From an uncultured Actinomycetes bacterium (GTDB taxonomy: Bacteria > Actinomycetota > Acidimicrobiia > Acidimicrobiales > Acidimicrobilacustridaceae), in NCBI GenBank assembly GCA_937927725.1, contig CALBSE010000032.1:1-63851 (forward strand): a stretch of DNA of 63,851 nt. The letters are read 5' to 3'. Of the stretch, positions 41,540-51,704 are shown one piece after another. The position numbers and the translations under genes are program-made. Every line of letters starts with the position of its first letter. Positions within the stretch are counted from its first letter, which is position 1. The notes under the pieces are model-generated. The model had not been told where the DNA came from. It did not search any database and was given only the letters and a program-made list of their open reading frames with translations.

Positions 41540-42775
41540 GTGCCGAGCATCGGCGCATACGCAATTGTCTTGGCGGTCGTTGCCGTCACGACTTTTGTGA
41601 CGCTGTTCGGAGTTCGACGTTTGTCATTCCGAATTGGCGCGGTTGTTCGTCCCGATGCGCGACATGTGCATGAACGACCAACGCCAACGCTCGGCGGCGT
41701 TGCAATGCTGCTTGGTGTCCTCGCCGGAATGTTCACTGCGTGGTGCATGGGGTCGTTCGACGTTGTTTTTAACGGCAGCACCGAACCGCTCGGGTTGGTA
41801 CTCGCGGCAATCGTCATTGCGGTTGTTGGTGTCATCGATGATCTAAAAGAAGTTTCCGCGCCAGCAAAAATTGCGGGCATTGTTGTTGCCGCAAGTGTGT
41901 TGGTGATTTCTGGCATCTCAATTCTCGTGTTCCGGATTCCGTTCGCAGGCGTCTTCGTACTTTCCACCGATTGGTCGTACTTGATCTCGGTCGTGTGGGT
42001 GGTCGGAATGGCCAATGCCATCAATCTCATCGACGGCCTTGACGGGCTTGCCGGCGGCATTGTTGCCATCGCCGCAGCGACGTTCTTTCTCTATGCCCAC
42101 GAACTCGGCGGCGAGGGGCTGTTAGCCGCGGGCAACGTGGGTCCGCTCGTGGCGATCGTTGCGCTTGGCGCGTGCATCGGATTTCTTCCCCACAACATTC
42201 ATCCCGCCAAAATCTTCATGGGTGACGTCGGAGCACTCTTGCTCGGGTTATTGATGGCGGCATCGACAATGGTTGTCGGTGGGCGTACCGATCGCTCCTA
42301 TTCCGGAAGCTCGTTCTTCTTCTTTGCTCCGCTGCTTATTCCGCTGGTCATCCTCGGTGTGCCGGTCATCGACACGTTGTTCGCCATCATCAGGAGGGCC
42401 CGATCCCGTAGCGGCATTTCCAATGCCGATAAGGGCCACCTTCACCATCGCCTCATGGCCCTTGGGCACGGACATCGCCGAAGCGTGTTCATCCTCTGGA
42501 CCTGGACCGCTCTGCTCAGCGGCTTCGTCCTTTGGCCGATTTACAGCGGATCGGGTGATGGGATTGTCCCTTTCGGCATCGCCGCCATTCTTTTGTCGCT
42601 CTTTACGATCCTGCATCCGGGAGTGCGCCTTGAACGCCGACGCCTCGCGCGAGACGAGGCCAGGGACTCTCGACGGAAAGCCGGTCTGGATGCATCTGAA
42701 GCCACCGGACCACTTGCGTTTGGTGCTCCGGCCCCGACCCCAGACGAGGCGAAGGGAAAAGTTGCGGAAAATTAA
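41540..42775 (+). CDS. WecA/Rfe-like undecaprenyl-phosphate N-acetylhexosamine-1-phosphate transferase
   Basis: 411 aa with about 11 membrane helices. Family motifs: DARHVHERPTPTLGGVAML, VIDDLKEVSAPAKI (metal-binding Asp pair), NAINLIDGLDGLAGG, IFMGDVGALLLGLLM and the loop HLHHRLMALGHGHR. It should start a lipid-linked glycan (linker for arabinogalactan- or teichoic-acid-like polymers) that LCP proteins later attach to peptidoglycan. Start chosen at GTG 41540, 20 bases after glyA; a GGGGAG lies somewhat far upstream (11-nt spacer). Cytoplasmic C-terminal tail of about 50 residues. Confidence 0.92.
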   Translation: MPSIGAYAIVLAVVAVTTFVTLFGVRRLSFRIGAVVRPDARHVHERPTPTLGGVAMLLGVLAGMFTAWCMGSFDVVFNGSTEPLGLVLAAIVIAVVGVIDDLKEVSAPAKIAGIVVAASVLVISGISILVFRIPFAGVFVLSTDWSYLISVVWVVGMANAINLIDGLDGLAGGIVAIAAATFFLYAHELGGEGLLAAGNVGPLVAIVALGACIGFLPHNIHPAKIFMGDVGALLLGLLMAASTMVVGGRTDRSYSGSSFFFFAPLLIPLVILGVPVIDTLFAIIRRARSRSGISNADKGHLHHRLMALGHGHRRSVFILWTWTALLSGFVLWPIYSGSGDGIVPFGIAAILLSLFTILHPGVRLERRRLARDEARDSRRKAGLDASEATGPLAFGAPAPTPDEAKGKVAEN

Positions 42776-42790
42776 CGGCGCGCCTACCTT
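42762..42790 (+). promoter_or_regulatory. Promoter of the ATP synthase operon
   Basis: -35 TTGCGG (42762-42767), a 17-nt spacer, -10 TACCTT (42785-42790). It has the same form as the whiB promoter (TTGCGC, 17 nt, TACGTT). It overlaps the end of the wecA-like gene and predicts a leader of about 75-80 nt before atpZ. Confidence 0.6.
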
Positions 42791-42874
42791 GTGCGCAGTT
42801 TCACAAGGTCAGCGACGCGCAAGTTTCGGTGTTGTCGATCGGTCCACTACTCCTCCGACACACCAAGGTGCGCG

Positions 42875-43123
42875 GTGAAGATTTCGCAGCGTCGCGAACT
42901 CACACAGCAAATGGGTCGAACCACGGGCGGCTATGAGCTCGTCTTTTCGCCGTTGTTACTCGCGGCCATTGGGTACGGACTTGACCGCTTGTTCGGAACA
43001 GTTCCGATTCTGACGATCACCTTTGGCGTCCTCGGCCTCATCGGTGCCGTGACGAAGATCTATTTCACATATCGCTCTGAGATGGAGCAGCACGAAGCGA
43101 ATGGTCCATGGGCGCGACGATGA
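42875..43123 (+). CDS. AtpZ/AtpI-like ATP synthase accessory membrane protein
   Basis: 82 aa, GTG start with AAGGTG upstream. Basic N-terminus (VKISQRRELTQQMGRTTGGYELVFSP) and two membrane helices (about 27-42 and 45-66). The pattern matches AtpZ/AtpI-type proteins encoded at the head of ATP synthase operons, thought to aid c-ring assembly or Mg2+ transport. Its stop overlaps the next gene (ATGA). Confidence 0.8.
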   Translation: MKISQRRELTQQMGRTTGGYELVFSPLLLAAIGYGLDRLFGTVPILTITFGVLGLIGAVTKIYFTYRSEMEQHEANGPWARR

Positions 43124-43569
43124 CATCTCCGACGCATGTGACTGGCGATGCGCCCGAAGCGATGATCGCTCGCGACATGGTGAAAAAGGCCGCAATTATT
43201 GGGCCGATTCTCATCATCTCCTTCGGTTTCATCTGGGGTGTCCACGGTGCTCTCTCGACCGCCTATGGTCTGGCGATCGTTCTGGCGAACTTCGTGCTTG
43301 CCGCTGCGATGCTGACCTGGGCCGGGCGAATCTCTCCGGGATTCGTCATGGGCGCAGCGCTCTTCGGTTATCTGATTCGTTTGTCCTTGATTTTTCTGGC
43401 TATCTGGCTCGTCCGGACAGCCTCGTGGGTTGAGCTGGTGCCACTCGGCATCACCATCGTTGTGACCCACCTCGGTCTGTTGTTCTGGGAGATGAAGCGT
43501 GTCTCCCTTTCCATCGCTTACCCCGGGCTTAAGCCCACACCTGCTTCGAAGGAGTCGACCTCCAAGTGA
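43120..43569 (+). CDS. atpI: AtpI-like ATP synthase protein I
   Basis: 149 aa with four membrane helices (about 25-44, 49-68, 78-100, 105-124). Chosen start ATG 43120 overlaps the previous stop; an ATG at 43108 is in frame. It occupies the atpI position before atpB. Function as c-ring assembly factor is known for the family; sequence similarity here is mainly topological. Confidence 0.72.
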   Translation: MTSPTHVTGDAPEAMIARDMVKKAAIIGPILIISFGFIWGVHGALSTAYGLAIVLANFVLAAAMLTWAGRISPGFVMGAALFGYLIRLSLIFLAIWLVRTASWVELVPLGITIVVTHLGLLFWEMKRVSLSIAYPGLKPTPASKESTSK

Positions 43570-44348
43570 TTTTCGGACTCGAGTTTCCACCGATCGAGAA
43601 CCTCGTCGAATGGCCGAACCTTTTCGGTCCGACGGACTCTTGGTACGGGTTCAACAAAATCGCCCTCATCAACTTGGTGGCCTTGGTCGCGACCACAGTG
43701 CTCTTCCTTGTCGCTGGTCGACAGAAGACGCTTGAGCCCGCCACGAATGCACCGAAGGGTTCCCGCAACCTTGTGGAAAGCGCAGTTGGCTTCATCCGCG
43801 ACGGAATCATCGTCGAAACCATTGGTCCCGACGGCCTTCGTTACCTTCCTTTCCTCGCGTCGTTGTTCTTCTTCATCCTGATCACGAACATTTTCGAGGT
43901 CATCCCGTTCTTCCATATGCCCGGTAACGCCCGCATGGCTGGTCCCGCCGTGCTTGCGCTTCTCACGTGGGTGTATTTCATCGCCGTGGGCATCAAACAC
44001 CAGGGTCTTAAGTACTTCTGGAACTCGGTGGCTCCGGCGGGTGTGCCGAAGGCGCTTTTGCCGCTCGTGGTCCCGATCGAACTTCTTTCGACGTTCATCG
44101 TGCGGCCGTTCTCGCTGGCCGTTCGACTTTTCGCCAACATGCTTGCGGGTCACATTCTTCTTGTGACCTTCACCGTTCTCTGCATCACCTTGTGGGGAGC
44201 ATCACTGCTTCTCGCTGTGTTGCCGTTCTCATTCCTGATGCTCGTTGGCCTTACCGGCTTCGAAATCATGGTGGCCTTCCTTCAGGCCTACATCTTCACC
44301 ATTCTCGCCTCGGTGTACATCGGTAGCTCGATGCACGCGGAGCACTGA
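43566..44348 (+). CDS. atpB: ATP synthase F0 subunit a
   Basis: 260 aa, GTG start overlapping atpI stop (GTGA). Five to six membrane helices; the key Arg of the proton channel is in ELLSTFIVRPFSLAVRLFANMLAGH (middle Arg), and the C-terminal helix GLTGFEIMVAFLQAYIFTILASVYIGSS (in part) is typical. It forms the proton half-channels against the c-ring. Confidence 0.95.
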   Translation: MIFGLEFPPIENLVEWPNLFGPTDSWYGFNKIALINLVALVATTVLFLVAGRQKTLEPATNAPKGSRNLVESAVGFIRDGIIVETIGPDGLRYLPFLASLFFFILITNIFEVIPFFHMPGNARMAGPAVLALLTWVYFIAVGIKHQGLKYFWNSVAPAGVPKALLPLVVPIELLSTFIVRPFSLAVRLFANMLAGHILLVTFTVLCITLWGASLLLAVLPFSFLMLVGLTGFEIMVAFLQAYIFTILASVYIGSSMHAEH

Positions 44349-44445
44349 TTCCAAGATCGCAACCGGAGCATCCGCTCCACCGCAACCATTGTCGTCACCG
44401 GGGCTCGCCGGAGGCGCAACACCCACAACAGGAGAGCAATCACCA

Positions 44446-44727
44446 ATGAGCATCCTTGCGCAAGCCACAACCGCTGCAGAAGCAGCACTTACCGCCGCCG
44501 ATCAGAAGTCGATCTCGGCTGCTGGTTACGCCGGCCTTGCCTACGGTCTCGCGACCCTCGGCCCAGGCATTGGCATCGGTTACCTCGTAGGCCAGTCAGT
44601 CCAGGCCATGGCTCGTCAGCCAGAGGCCGCCGGCATGGTGCGTACCACCATGTTCCTCGGTATCGCATTCACCGAAGCCCTTGCCCTCATCGGCTTCGTT
44701 GTCTTCATTCTTCTGAAGTTCGTCTGA
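44446..44727 (+). CDS. atpE: ATP synthase F0 subunit c
   Basis: 93 aa, two-helix hairpin. Helix 1 GLATLGPGIGIGYLVGQ, polar loop AMARQPEAAG, helix 2 with the ion-binding Glu in GIAFTEALALIGF. The absence of the Gln and the Ser/Thr ligands typical of Na+ c-subunits suggests protons. It has an unusually long N-terminus (about 28 residues). Start fixed by GGAGAG. Followed by a large hairpin before atpF. Confidence 0.96.
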   Translation: MSILAQATTAAEAALTAADQKSISAAGYAGLAYGLATLGPGIGIGYLVGQSVQAMARQPEAAGMVRTTMFLGIAFTEALALIGFVVFILLKFV

Positions 44728-44747
44728 TCCTCCTTTTGGGTGTTGCG

Positions 44748-44776
44748 CACCTGTCCCCGCTTCGGCGGGGCAGGTG
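44748..44776 (+). other. Large intercistronic hairpin between atpE and atpF
   Basis: Stem CACCTG and CCCCGC pairing with GCGGGG and CAGGTG (12 bp, one bulged T) closed by a TTCG loop; flanking TTTGGG and CCCAAA can extend it. No T-tract follows. Such structures can protect the upstream mRNA end or attenuate downstream genes, which would help make more subunit c than b. Confidence 0.6.
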
Positions 44777-44847
44777 ACGCCCAAACGGATTCTTTGTACT
44801 GAAGCAGTTTCTTTTCTGTCCACGACGCACGCTCCAAGGAGTTCCAC

Positions 44848-45432
44848 GTGCTCGCTTCGATTCTGGTACTGGCTACTGAGGCCGCAACCACAACTGCCGA
44901 CAACTTGCTCGGTCAGGCTGCTGGTGAGGCCAAAACGGTCAAGAACCCGATCCTCCCCACCGTCAATGAGATGTTCTGGGCAGCGATCTTCTTTATCGCG
45001 CTGTGGGCGCTGATGAAGTTCGTTCTGCTCCCGCGCATCACCAAGGTGATGGATGGTCGCACCGACAAAGTTCGTGACGATCTCGCCGCCGCCGAAGCAG
45101 CCGAGACCGAGCGCGTCGCCAAGCTCGAGCAGTACGAGGCCGGTCTGGCCGGTGCTCGCGTCGAGGCGGTTGCCATCCTCGAGGCCTCACGGGCCGAAGG
45201 CGATGCCGAACGTCGCACACAGATCGCCGCTGCCGAGGCCGAAGTGGCCGCAGCCCGAGCCGAGGCGGCAGCGGAAATCGCCGACGCGAAGGCCCGTGCC
45301 CGCAGTGAACTCACTGGCTCCATCACTGACATCGCCGTTGGTGCTGCCGAAGCCGTTATCCAAAAGCCTCTCGACCGTGCCGCCCAGGGCCGCATCGTCG
45401 AGGACTATGTCAACGCCGCCGGCCAGAACTGA
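44848..45432 (+). CDS. atpF: ATP synthase F0 subunit b
   Basis: 194 aa, GTG start after CAAGGAG. A short N-terminus, one membrane helix (about 47-66), then a long charged coiled coil rich in Ala/Glu/Arg. It forms the peripheral stalk. A second b-type subunit follows directly, so the stalk is probably a b/b' heterodimer. Confidence 0.93.
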   Translation: MLASILVLATEAATTTADNLLGQAAGEAKTVKNPILPTVNEMFWAAIFFIALWALMKFVLLPRITKVMDGRTDKVRDDLAAAEAAETERVAKLEQYEAGLAGARVEAVAILEASRAEGDAERRTQIAAAEAEVAAARAEAAAEIADAKARARSELTGSITDIAVGAAEAVIQKPLDRAAQGRIVEDYVNAAGQN

Positions 45433-45444
45433 GAGGACTGACAC

Positions 45445-45975
45445 ATGAACTCACTTCTTCTCGCCGTAGAGCACAAAAACAGTTTCATCATTCCGGGCGA
45501 TATCAACGAGGTCATCTGGGGAACGATTTCCTTCCTCATCATCGTTGGTTTGTTCTTCTGGAAAGGTCTCGGACCGGTCAAGGCCATGTGGAACGGTCGC
45601 ATCGATCGCATCCGCAATGAGGTCACCTCTGCTGCGGACACTCGCGCAGCGGCCGAAGCCAAGTTGGCCGAAGTTGAATCGAACATTGCTAACGCTGCCG
45701 GCGAACGTCAGCGCATCATCGCCAGTGCTCGTACCGATGCACAAACGGTGAAGGCGCAGATCATCAGTCGAGCCGGCACCGACGCCGCCGACCTCAAGGC
45801 ACGCGGTCTTGCCGATGCCGAAGCCGCCAAGCTGCAAGCCACGTCGGATCTGCAAGCCGAAATCGGAGTACTCGCACTTGGTGCTGCCGAAAAGGTCGTT
45901 GCCAACAGCCTCGACTCGGCAACGCAAACCCAACTCATCGATAGCTACATCAACAGTGTGGGGGCAGGCTCATGA
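45445..45975 (+). CDS. Second ATP synthase b-type subunit (b')
   Basis: 176 aa. Same layout as atpF: N-terminal membrane helix (about 24-41, IWGTISFLIIVGLFFWKGLG) and a long coiled coil ending DSYINSVGAGS. Sequence differs clearly from the first b subunit, so it is not a recent duplicate. Two distinct b subunits are known in cyanobacteria and phototrophs; mycobacteria instead have b plus a b-delta fusion. Its stop overlaps atpH (ATGA). Confidence 0.9.
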   Translation: MNSLLLAVEHKNSFIIPGDINEVIWGTISFLIIVGLFFWKGLGPVKAMWNGRIDRIRNEVTSAADTRAAAEAKLAEVESNIANAAGERQRIIASARTDAQTVKAQIISRAGTDAADLKARGLADAEAAKLQATSDLQAEIGVLALGAAEKVVANSLDSATQTQLIDSYINSVGAGS

Positions 45976-46496
45976 GCGACCGTACCGAGCTCTACGCCGA
46001 CGCATTCCTTTCACTTGTCCGGGCCGAAGGCTCGGGCAACGAGGTGCTCGACGAACTCTTCCGTGTTTCGCGCACCATCGAAGGCAACGACCAACTGCGC
46101 AACACGCTTTCTGATCCGCACCTTCCCGCCGAACTCCGCGCGCAGGTTGTTCAAGATCTGCTCGAAGGCAAAGCACATGCACTCACCATTTCGTTGGTGT
46201 CCACCGCCATCACCAATGGTCGAGTGCGCGACCTGCCGATCATCGTCGACAGCATGCTTGCTCGTAACGCTGCAACCGGCGACAAGGTTGTTGCGCAGGT
46301 TCGTTCGGCGGTCGCACTGACCGACGAACAAAAGTCCCGTCTCGCCGCCGCTTTGGCGAAGAAGACCGGCAAGCAGATCGAGGTCGTGGTCGATGTCGAC
46401 CCCAGCGTCCTCGGTGGCATCGTCACCCAGATCGGCGACACCGTCATCGACGGTTCTGTGCGTCAGCGTCTGTCCCAACTCCGTGAATCGTTCTGA
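45972..46496 (+). CDS. atpH: ATP synthase F1 subunit delta
   Basis: 174 aa. N-terminal helical domain (YADAFLSLVRAEG) and the C-terminal signature TGKQIEVVVDVDPSVLGGIVTQIGDTVIDGSV (in part). It joins the peripheral stalk to the top of F1. It is a separate protein, unlike the mycobacterial b-delta fusion. Confidence 0.95.
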   Translation: MSDRTELYADAFLSLVRAEGSGNEVLDELFRVSRTIEGNDQLRNTLSDPHLPAELRAQVVQDLLEGKAHALTISLVSTAITNGRVRDLPIIVDSMLARNAATGDKVVAQVRSAVALTDEQKSRLAAALAKKTGKQIEVVVDVDPSVLGGIVTQIGDTVIDGSVRQRLSQLRESF

Positions 46497-46513
46497 GATC
46501 AGAGGATCCTGTA

Positions 46514-48061
46514 ATGGCTGAACTCACCATCAACACCGGCGACATCACCGCCGCCCTCCAGAAGAACCTGGCGGGATTCAAACCTGAACTCGAGTCGACG
46601 CAGGTCGGCCGAGTGCTCGAAGTGGGCGACGGTATCGCCCGCGTGTCGGGCCTTCCCGACGTGGGCGTCAACGAACTCCTCGAGTTCGAAGGCGGCACGG
46701 TTGGTCTCGCTCTCAACCTCGACGAGGACTCCATCGGCGCCGTTATCGTCGGCGATGCTGAACACGCCGCTGCGGTAGAAGAAGGAGCCCCGGTGCGTGC
46801 CACCGGCCGCATTCTTTCGATGCCGGTTGGCGATGCGCTTCTCGGCCGCGTCGTGAACGCTCTCGGTGAACCCATCGACGGCAAGGGCCCAATCGTTGGC
46901 TCGATTCAGCGTCGTATGGAAATTCAGGCTCCTGGTATTACCGGTCGTAAGCCTGTGCACGAACCGCTGCAGACTGGCATCAAGGCCATCGACGCCATGA
47001 CCCCAATCGGTCGTGGACAGCGCGAACTCGTCATCGGCGACCGTAAGACCGGCAAGACCACGGTGTGCATCGACACGATCCTGAACCAAAAGGGTCTTGG
47101 CGTGAAGTGCATCTACGTCGCCATTGGTCAGAAGTCATCGACCGTTGCGCAGACCGTAAGCACGCTCACCGAATACGGCGCCATGGACTACACCGTCGTC
47201 GTGGTGGCTCCGGCCTCCGACCCGGCGCCGTTCAAGTACCTCGCACCGTTCGCTGGCTGCGCAATTGGCCAGCACTGGATGGACAACGGCGAACACAGCC
47301 TCATCGTGTACGACGATCTTTCCAAGCAGGCCGAGGCCTACCGTCAGATGTCGCTCCTTCTTCGTCGCCCGCCGGGCCGCGAGGCATACCCCGGCGACGT
47401 CTTCTACCTCCACTCCCGTCTTCTCGAGCGTGCGGCAAAGCTTTCCGACGCTCTTGGAGCCGGTTCACTCACCGCCCTTCCGGTTATTGAAACCAAGGCT
47501 GGCGACGTCTCGGCGTACATCCCCACCAACGTGATTTCGATCACCGATGGCCAGGTGTACCTGCAGGACGATCTTTTCAAGTCCGGTGTTCGTCCGGCTG
47601 TCGACGTAGGCATCTCGGTGTCTCGCGTGGGTGGCGACGCTCAGATCAAGGCCATGAAGAAGGTCTCCGGTTCGCTCAAGCTCGACCTTGCGCAGTTCCG
47701 TGAACTCGAAGCGTTCGCAACCTTCGGTTCCGAACTCGACAAGATTTCGGCGGCACAGCTCGAGCGCGGTTACCGCCTCGTCGAACTGCTCAAGCAAAAC
47801 CTCAACTCGCCAATGCCGGTTGAAGAACAGGTCGTCGTCATCTTCGCTGGTGCGAACGGTTACGCCGACTCGATTCCGGTTGGCGATGTCAAGCGCTACG
47901 AAGCCGATCTTCTCGACTTCATGCGTGGTCGTTACGGATCGATTCTCGATGAGATTCGTTCGACTGGTGAACTTCCCGACGCACTCAAGGGCGCTGTCGA
48001 AACCTTCACCAAAGAATTTGCACCGACCGAAACCGCCGCTGCCGGATCCAACGAGGACTGA
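46514..48061 (+). CDS. atpA: ATP synthase F1 subunit alpha
   Basis: 515 aa. Walker A GDRKTGKT (family GDRQTGKT), VYVAIGQK-type strand as CIYVAIGQKSSTVAQ, and the signature near VGISVSRVGGDAQIKAMK. Non-catalytic nucleotide-binding subunit of F1. Ribosome binding site AGAGGA. A normal C-terminus, without the long extension known in mycobacterial alpha subunits. Confidence 0.97.
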   Translation: MAELTINTGDITAALQKNLAGFKPELESTQVGRVLEVGDGIARVSGLPDVGVNELLEFEGGTVGLALNLDEDSIGAVIVGDAEHAAAVEEGAPVRATGRILSMPVGDALLGRVVNALGEPIDGKGPIVGSIQRRMEIQAPGITGRKPVHEPLQTGIKAIDAMTPIGRGQRELVIGDRKTGKTTVCIDTILNQKGLGVKCIYVAIGQKSSTVAQTVSTLTEYGAMDYTVVVVAPASDPAPFKYLAPFAGCAIGQHWMDNGEHSLIVYDDLSKQAEAYRQMSLLLRRPPGREAYPGDVFYLHSRLLERAAKLSDALGAGSLTALPVIETKAGDVSAYIPTNVISITDGQVYLQDDLFKSGVRPAVDVGISVSRVGGDAQIKAMKKVSGSLKLDLAQFRELEAFATFGSELDKISAAQLERGYRLVELLKQNLNSPMPVEEQVVVIFAGANGYADSIPVGDVKRYEADLLDFMRGRYGSILDEIRSTGELPDALKGAVETFTKEFAPTETAAAGSNED

Positions 48062-48064
48062 GTC

Positions 48065-49042
48065 ATGGCTGGTGGTCAGGAGCGGATCCTTCGTCGACGC
48101 ATTAAGAGCGTCGAGTCAACGAAGAAGATCACGCGCGCCATGGAGCTCATTGCGGCCACTCGTGTCGTGAAAGCCCAGGACCGCGCGTCTTCAGCGCGTC
48201 CCTACAGCGACGAGATCACATCAGTGATCGTCGACCTGCTTCGCGCAGGTGCGGCGAAGGAACACCCACTGCTTCGTGACAACCCCGATGCAAACACTGC
48301 AGCGTTTGTTGTCATCACCTCCGACCGCGGTATGTGCGGTGGCTACAACACCAATGTGTTGCGTCTCGCCGAGCGCGCCATCGAGACTGCTCGTGCCGAA
48401 GGCCGTGAGTACTCGATCATCGCTGTTGGCAAGAAGGCACTGAAGCACTTCCGTTTCCGTGGCCTCACTGTCGACGCCGAGTTCGAAGGTGTCACCGATC
48501 AGCCGGTGTACGACAACGCTCGCGACATTGCAGCAACGATTCGTCGTCGCTACGAAACCGGTCAGCTCGCGTCAGTTGATCTTGCCTACACCCGTTTCCT
48601 TTCTGCAGGTACGCAGCAGGCAGTGCTCCGTCGCTTCCTTCCGCTTGAGGTTCCCGAGGTCACCGAAGCCGATGGTCCGTCGGCTGATCTCGAATACGAA
48701 CCGTCGCCGACTGGCATTCTCAACGAGATCCTTCCGCGCTATCTCGAGTCACGTTTGTTCTCTGCGCTTCTCGATGCCTCAGCTTCCGAGCACGCATCAC
48801 GTCAGCGAGCAATGAAGGCCGCGACCGAGAACGCCGAAGAATTGAAGACCACGCTCAGCCGCATTATGAACCGTGCTCGTCAGGACTCCATCACCACCGA
48901 GATCATGGAAATCGTTGGCGGCGCCGAAGCAATGTCGGCCGACAAGGGTTCGGCACACGAACTCATTCCGTCGCATCTCGAACCTGCGCACGCTTTCCCT
49001 GTCCACCTTGACCGCACTGACCACACTCCGTCGATTCACTAA
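48065..49042 (+). CDS. atpG: ATP synthase F1 subunit gamma with His-rich C-terminal tail
   Basis: 325 aa. N-terminal helix (RRIKSVESTKKITRAMELIA), Rossmann-like middle (VITSDRGMCGGYNTNVLRLAE) and C-terminal helix ending TTEIMEIVGGAEAM, where most gamma subunits stop. Here about 35 further residues follow, with six His and several Pro (HELIPSHLEPAHAFPVHLDR in part). The frame is open and continuous with normal codon use, so this is not an obvious frameshift. The tail would leave at the crown of the alpha/beta ring. Confidence 0.95.
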   Translation: MAGGQERILRRRIKSVESTKKITRAMELIAATRVVKAQDRASSARPYSDEITSVIVDLLRAGAAKEHPLLRDNPDANTAAFVVITSDRGMCGGYNTNVLRLAERAIETARAEGREYSIIAVGKKALKHFRFRGLTVDAEFEGVTDQPVYDNARDIAATIRRRYETGQLASVDLAYTRFLSAGTQQAVLRRFLPLEVPEVTEADGPSADLEYEPSPTGILNEILPRYLESRLFSALLDASASEHASRQRAMKAATENAEELKTTLSRIMNRARQDSITTEIMEIVGGAEAMSADKGSAHELIPSHLEPAHAFPVHLDRTDHTPSIH

Positions 49043-49096
49043 TCGACGAGCCAGTCCGAACCACCCGTTCGCCACACACAGGAGACCCATCCCACG

Positions 49097-50532
<1,436 letters not shown>

Positions 50533-50533
<1 letters not shown>

Positions 50534-50928
50534 TGCCTCTGGCCGTCGAACTCGTTTCTCCCGAGCGCACGTTGTTCTCGGGTGACGCCACCATGGTGCG
50601 TGCGCGCACCGTGGGTGGCGGCGATATCGCGTTCCTCGCAGGACACGCGCCGTTCGTCGGTGCACTGGCCATCAGTACGGTCGAGATTTCCCTCGCCGAA
50701 GGTGGCAGTGAAAAGGCCGCTGTGCATGGTGGCTTCATCGAGGTCAGTGATGACCACGTGAAGATCCTTTCCGATCTTGCCGAGATGGCCTCAACCATCG
50801 ATGTTGAGCGTGCTCGTAAGGCGCAGGAAAAGGCCCAGGCCGCAGTGCAAAACGGCGATGACGACGAAGCCATTGCGGCGCTTGCTCGTGCATCGGCCCG
50901 TCTCGTAACGGTCGAAGGTTTCCACTAA
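50533..50928 (+). CDS. atpC: ATP synthase F1 subunit epsilon
   Basis: 131 aa. N-terminal beta sandwich (VELVSPERTLFSGDATMV, GDIAFLAGHAPFVGAL) and a C-terminal helical hairpin (about 90-131), which can inhibit ATP hydrolysis. Last gene of the operon; a hairpin follows. Confidence 0.95.
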
Positions 50929-50959
50929 GCCGTTTCCGCTGCGAACAATCGGAATCTTT

Positions 50960-50987
50960 GAATGGGGCACCTTCGGGTGCCTCATTC
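50960..50987 (+). terminator. Hairpin terminator after the ATP synthase operon
   Basis: 12-bp stem (GAATGGGGCACC with GGTGCCTCATTC, one G-U pair) closed by TTCG. The T-tract is poor, so it may work with Rho or as a 3' stabiliser. Confidence 0.65.
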
Positions 50988-51044
50988 GCGTGATGGCGAG
51001 ACCTCAGTAGTGTGAAGCCCTAGTCAAACGGTGCGGGAGCCCTT

Positions 51045-51701
51045 ATGAGTATCAATCTGCTGATCCTCGGTCTCGCAACGACGATTTCGCCGTTGTTCAT
51101 CATCGCCGCAGTCGTGATGATGTCTGAGTCGGAAAAAGTGCGCACGTCCTGGGCTGCTGCATTTGGTTGGATCGTCTCAATTGGTGTCTCATGTGCGGCG
51201 CTGGTGGTACTCGGTGGCGTTGTTCACGATTCCGGTTCGGCTCATCGCAAGCATTGGTGGCTGGGTGCGATTGATGTGGCGATCGGTCTTGTCGTGGGCT
51301 TCTTCGCTCTTCGCGAATTGCGTCGGTCGCGAAGTACGCGCCCGAAGGATTTGCCGAAGTGGATGAATCGCGTTGGCACGATGTCGGTCATCACGGCGTT
51401 CGGGCTCGGTCTGTTCCTGCCGGCAAATGTTCTGGCGTACGCGGCGGGCAGTGAAATCGTTCAGCAGCACTTTCATGGTGCCGAAAAATGGGTCGCCGTG
51501 GGGCTCTACGCCGTCATCGGGTCACTGCTGGAGTTCCTGCCGGTGCTGTTCCTGACGACGCGACCCAAGAGCCGAGAGCGACTGCTGAGCATTTGGCACC
51601 GATGGCTCGATAGTCACTGGCAACAGGTGATGGTCGTTCTGTTTGGCGTCGTATCGGCGTTCTTGATCGTGAAGGGCGTCATCGCAATTCTGCGATCATG
51701 A
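51045..51701 (+). CDS. GAP-family (Sap-like) membrane protein
   Basis: 218 aa with six membrane helices. N-terminal ATTISPLFIIAAVVMMSES and mid-part FGLGLFLPANVLAYAAGSEIV resemble the GAP family (relatives of the mycobacterial sulfolipid-addressing protein). Likely transports or exports a lipid or small molecule; unproven. Ribosome binding site GGGAG. Confidence 0.75.
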   Translation: MSINLLILGLATTISPLFIIAAVVMMSESEKVRTSWAAAFGWIVSIGVSCAALVVLGGVVHDSGSAHRKHWWLGAIDVAIGLVVGFFALRELRRSRSTRPKDLPKWMNRVGTMSVITAFGLGLFLPANVLAYAAGSEIVQQHFHGAEKWVAVGLYAVIGSLLEFLPVLFLTTRPKSRERLLSIWHRWLDSHWQQVMVVLFGVVSAFLIVKGVIAILRS

Positions 51702-51704
51702 GAC

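Noticed and set aside
40554..41564. 336-codon minus-strand open frame opposite glyA
   Set aside because: Mirror of glyA codon use, rich in Arg/Cys/His, no recognisable domain.
48932..49042. Frameshift as the cause of the atpG tail
   Set aside because: The frame runs on without change, codon use stays normal and the stop is followed by a usual gap before atpD, so the tail is taken as real.
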